DNA of 48,490 bases from Sphingobium sp. (lineage in GTDB: Bacteria; Pseudomonadota; Alphaproteobacteria; Sphingomonadales; Sphingomonadaceae), in NCBI GenBank assembly GCA_022652485.1, contig JALCRK010000025.1:1-48490 (forward strand), in the 5' to 3' direction. This document shows, piece after piece, positions 46,867-48,490 of this stretch; position 1 is the stretch's first letter, and every line of letters starts with the position of its first letter. The position numbers and the translations under genes are program-made. The notes below the pieces were generated by a model. That model searched no databases, was not told where the DNA came from, and saw only the letters and a list, made by a program, of their open reading frames with translations.

Positions 46867-47496
46867 TCACCCGCCCAGCACATTGATCGTGAAGGCCAAT
46901 ATGCCGAGGTTGAAGACAAAGGCGGCCAGGCTGTGGAACAGCACGATCTTGCGGACCGTGCGAGAGCTGATGGCGACGTCCGATGTCTGGAACGTCATGC
47001 CCAGCGTGAAGGAGAAATAGGTGAAATCCCAATAATCCGGCAGATTTTCTTTCGGGAAATCAATGCCCTGCCTGTCCGCGCTGCCCGCGTCGCTGCTGTA
47101 GAAAAGATAGGCATAATGCAGCGCGTAGACGATGTTGGAAAACAGCCACGCCAAAGACAAGGTCATCAGGATCAGCACGAGATAGGCCGGGTTGGGCGTA
47201 TGCTTGTGGTGCAGCTCCATCGCGACCGTGACGAGGATCGCGACCATCACCACGAACGTAATCAGAAGCGTGATTTCCCGGTTCGCGTCATTCTCGCGCG
47301 CAGATTTGCGCATCGTCTTGGGGTCATGCCGATAAAGCGGGGGCAGCGTTGCGATAAACACCAGAGCGGCGAGGTCGAATCCCGCCATGATCACCGTCTG
47401 CCACGGAAACACCCAGGCCAGCGGCGCGGACACCACGCAAACGAGCAGGAACACGCCATAGCGCCACGGCAATGAAAATGTCTTGGGCCTTTGCAT
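46867..47496 (-). CDS. DUF1345 membrane protein
   Basis: A protein of about 209 residues with five membrane helices. The conserved C-terminal block is DYWDFTYFSFTLGMTFQTSD followed by VAISSRTVRKIVLFHSLAAF; the FTYFSFTLGMTFQTSDV loop resembles a pore-loop region between two helices, as in simple ion channels, though without a GYG filter. Function unknown. ATG 47496 gives MQRPKTFSLPWRYG; a TTG at 47532 is equally open and has a weak AGGGC site, so the start is uncertain. It precedes the ICMT-like gene by 69 bases on the same strand. Confidence 0.8.
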   Translation of the reverse strand: MQRPKTFSLPWRYGVFLLVCVVSAPLAWVFPWQTVIMAGFDLAALVFIATLPPLYRHDPKTMRKSARENDANREITLLITFVVMVAILVTVAMELHHKHTPNPAYLVLILMTLSLAWLFSNIVYALHYAYLFYSSDAGSADRQGIDFPKENLPDYWDFTYFSFTLGMTFQTSDVAISSRTVRKIVLFHSLAAFVFNLGILAFTINVLGG

Positions 47497-47594
47497 GGGA
47501 GGAGGTGTGCAACGCCCCGTCACCAACGGCAAGCCCTATGTGGCGCGGGAACGTATCCCGCCGTGGCTCGTTAAGGATGCCACAGGAGACTGCA

Positions 47595-47741
47595 ATGGAT
47601 GAGGAACGGCATATCGAAACCGATGACGCTCGATCAGGAGTGATGCATCACAATGTGCGCTATGTGCTCGCGATCTCGCTGGGCCTCGCGATCGTGACGC
47701 TGAGCGCCATATGGATCACCGGGGCGCTCAGCGGATCCTAG
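47595..47741 (+). CDS. Small single-helix membrane protein
   Basis: A 48-residue frame from ATG 47595 with the site AGGAG eight bases upstream (ACAGGAGACTGCA). Residues 1-20 are charged and histidine-containing (MDEERHIETDDARSGVMHHN); residues 22-45 form one membrane helix (YVLAISLGLAIVTLSAIWIT). Family unknown. The good ribosome site and clean hydrophobic segment support translation. It stands between the leftward DUF1345 gene and argG. Confidence 0.62.
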   Translation: MDEERHIETDDARSGVMHHNVRYVLAISLGLAIVTLSAIWITGALSGS

Positions 47742-47789
47742 GGGGAGGGGAGGCTAACGCCCCCGTATCCCCCATAACACCCTGGCCGG

Positions 47790-48490
47790 TCAACGGTCGC
47801 GGCGACCGAGCAATCGGAGCCTTAGCGCGTTCAATTTGATGAAGCCCGCCGCATCGCGCTGGTCATAGGCGCCCGCGTCATCCTCGAAGGTGACGACCTT
47901 TTCGCTGTAGAGGCTGTAGGGCGATTTGCGGCCCACCACATAGACCCCGCCCTTGTAGAGCTTGAGGCGCACGGTGCCGGTCACCTTCTCCTGGCTGTGG
48001 TCGATGGCCGCCTGCAGCATCTCGCGCTCCGGCGAGAACCAGAAGCCGTTATAGATCAGCTCGGCATAGCGGGGCGCGAGTTCGTCTTTCAGGTGCGCCG
48101 CGCCGCGATCCAGCGTGATCTGCTCGATGCCGCGATGCGCGAGATGATAGATGGTGCCGCCCGGCGTTTCGTACATGCCGCGTGACTTCATGCCGACGAA
48201 GCGGTTCTCGACCAGATCGAGCCGTCCGATGCCATGCTTGCGGCCAAAAGTGTTGAGCGTTTCGAGCAGGGTCGCGGGAGACATCGCCACGCCGTTGATC
48301 GCGACGCCATCGCCGCGCTCGAAATCGATGGTGATAAATTCCGGCGCGTCGGGCGCGTCCTCCGGGTTCACGGTGCGGGAATAGACATAGTCCGGCACTT
48401 CCTCCCACGGATCTTCCAGCACCTTGCCCTCGGAAGAGGTGTGCAGCATGTTCGCGTCGGTGGAGAAGGGGCTTTCGCCGCGCTTGTCCT
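47790..48490 (-). CDS. argG: Argininosuccinate synthase, 5' part outside window
   Basis: Joins citrulline and aspartate with ATP to give argininosuccinate in arginine synthesis. The C-terminal 233 residues are present: [73 protein letters not shown] and [20 protein letters not shown]. The frame is open to the right edge; the ATG at 48449 is internal (in NMLHTSSEG). About 170 N-terminal residues, including the ATP pyrophosphatase motif, lie beyond. Confidence 0.96.
   Translation of the reverse strand, partial: DKRGESPFSTDANMLHTSSEGKVLEDPWEEVPDYVYSRTVNPEDAPDAPEFITIDFERGDGVAINGVAMSPATLLETLNTFGRKHGIGRLDLVENRFVGMKSRGMYETPGGTIYHLAHRGIEQITLDRGAAHLKDELAPRYAELIYNGFWFSPEREMLQAAIDHSQEKVTGTVRLKLYKGGVYVVGRKSPYSLYSEKVVTFEDDAGAYDQRDAAGFIKLNALRLRLLGRRDR

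Overview
This window is chromosomal DNA of high GC content from an alphaproteobacterium, most likely a member of the Sphingomonadales. The evidence is family content rather than a marker search: a lipoyl-E1beta pyruvate dehydrogenase fusion next to enolase and an FtsB-like gene, TrmFO instead of TrmA, an alphaproteobacterial type GyrA, a squalene-synthase-like protein of the NDUFAF6 type, a TonB-dependent receptor of sphingomonad style, and small conserved proteins familiar from that order. Almost every gap is short, and both strands carry genes. The window cuts carB at the left edge and argG at the right edge.

From 1 to 10.7 kb there is core metabolism and information processing: carB (5' truncated), greA, a rhomboid protease, a leftward four-gene overlapping operon of small membrane-associated proteins, then eno, an FtsB/DivIC-like gene, pdhA and pdhB. 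From 10.7 to 17.3 kb there is a leftward three-gene Tad-type pilus/pseudopilin operon (two TadE-like proteins and one TadG-like protein with a von Willebrand A domain), a rightward trio (squalene/phytoene-synthase-like, EF-hand, PhnA-domain) and trmFO. From 17.4 to 25.9 kb there are small genes, gyrA, a TPR protein, two Lrp/AsnC regulators and an unusual histidine-kinase-like protein.

From 25.4 to 41.2 kb lies the metabolic centrepiece. An Lrp-type regulator faces a 2-oxoacid dehydrogenase operon (natural E1alpha-E1beta fusion plus E2), followed by an EthD-like gene and a TetR regulator. Then comes a complete lower phenylacetate (paa) pathway, paaF-E-D-C-B-A and paaJ-I-H leftward and paaG-Z rightward, but with no phenylacetate-CoA ligase (paaK). 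Two near-identical TetR-type operators sit in front of paaA and between paaH and paaG. Three REP-like double hairpins split the paaA-E mRNA. The layout suggests, as inference, that 2-oxoacids such as phenylpyruvate could be oxidised straight to phenylacetyl-CoA and fed into the paa pathway.

From 41.3 to 45.1 kb lies a disturbed region. A single open frame joins an N-terminal NCS1-type permease to the plugless beta-barrel of a TonB-dependent receptor. A G-quadruplex motif lies upstream of it, followed by a decayed serine recombinase with a nonsense codon, all directly 3' of a tRNA-Cys gene. This looks like a mobile-element scar with a deletion fusion. The last 3.4 kb returns to ordinary genes: a pterin carbinolamine dehydratase, an ICMT-like methyltransferase, a DUF1345 membrane protein, a small one-helix membrane protein and argG.
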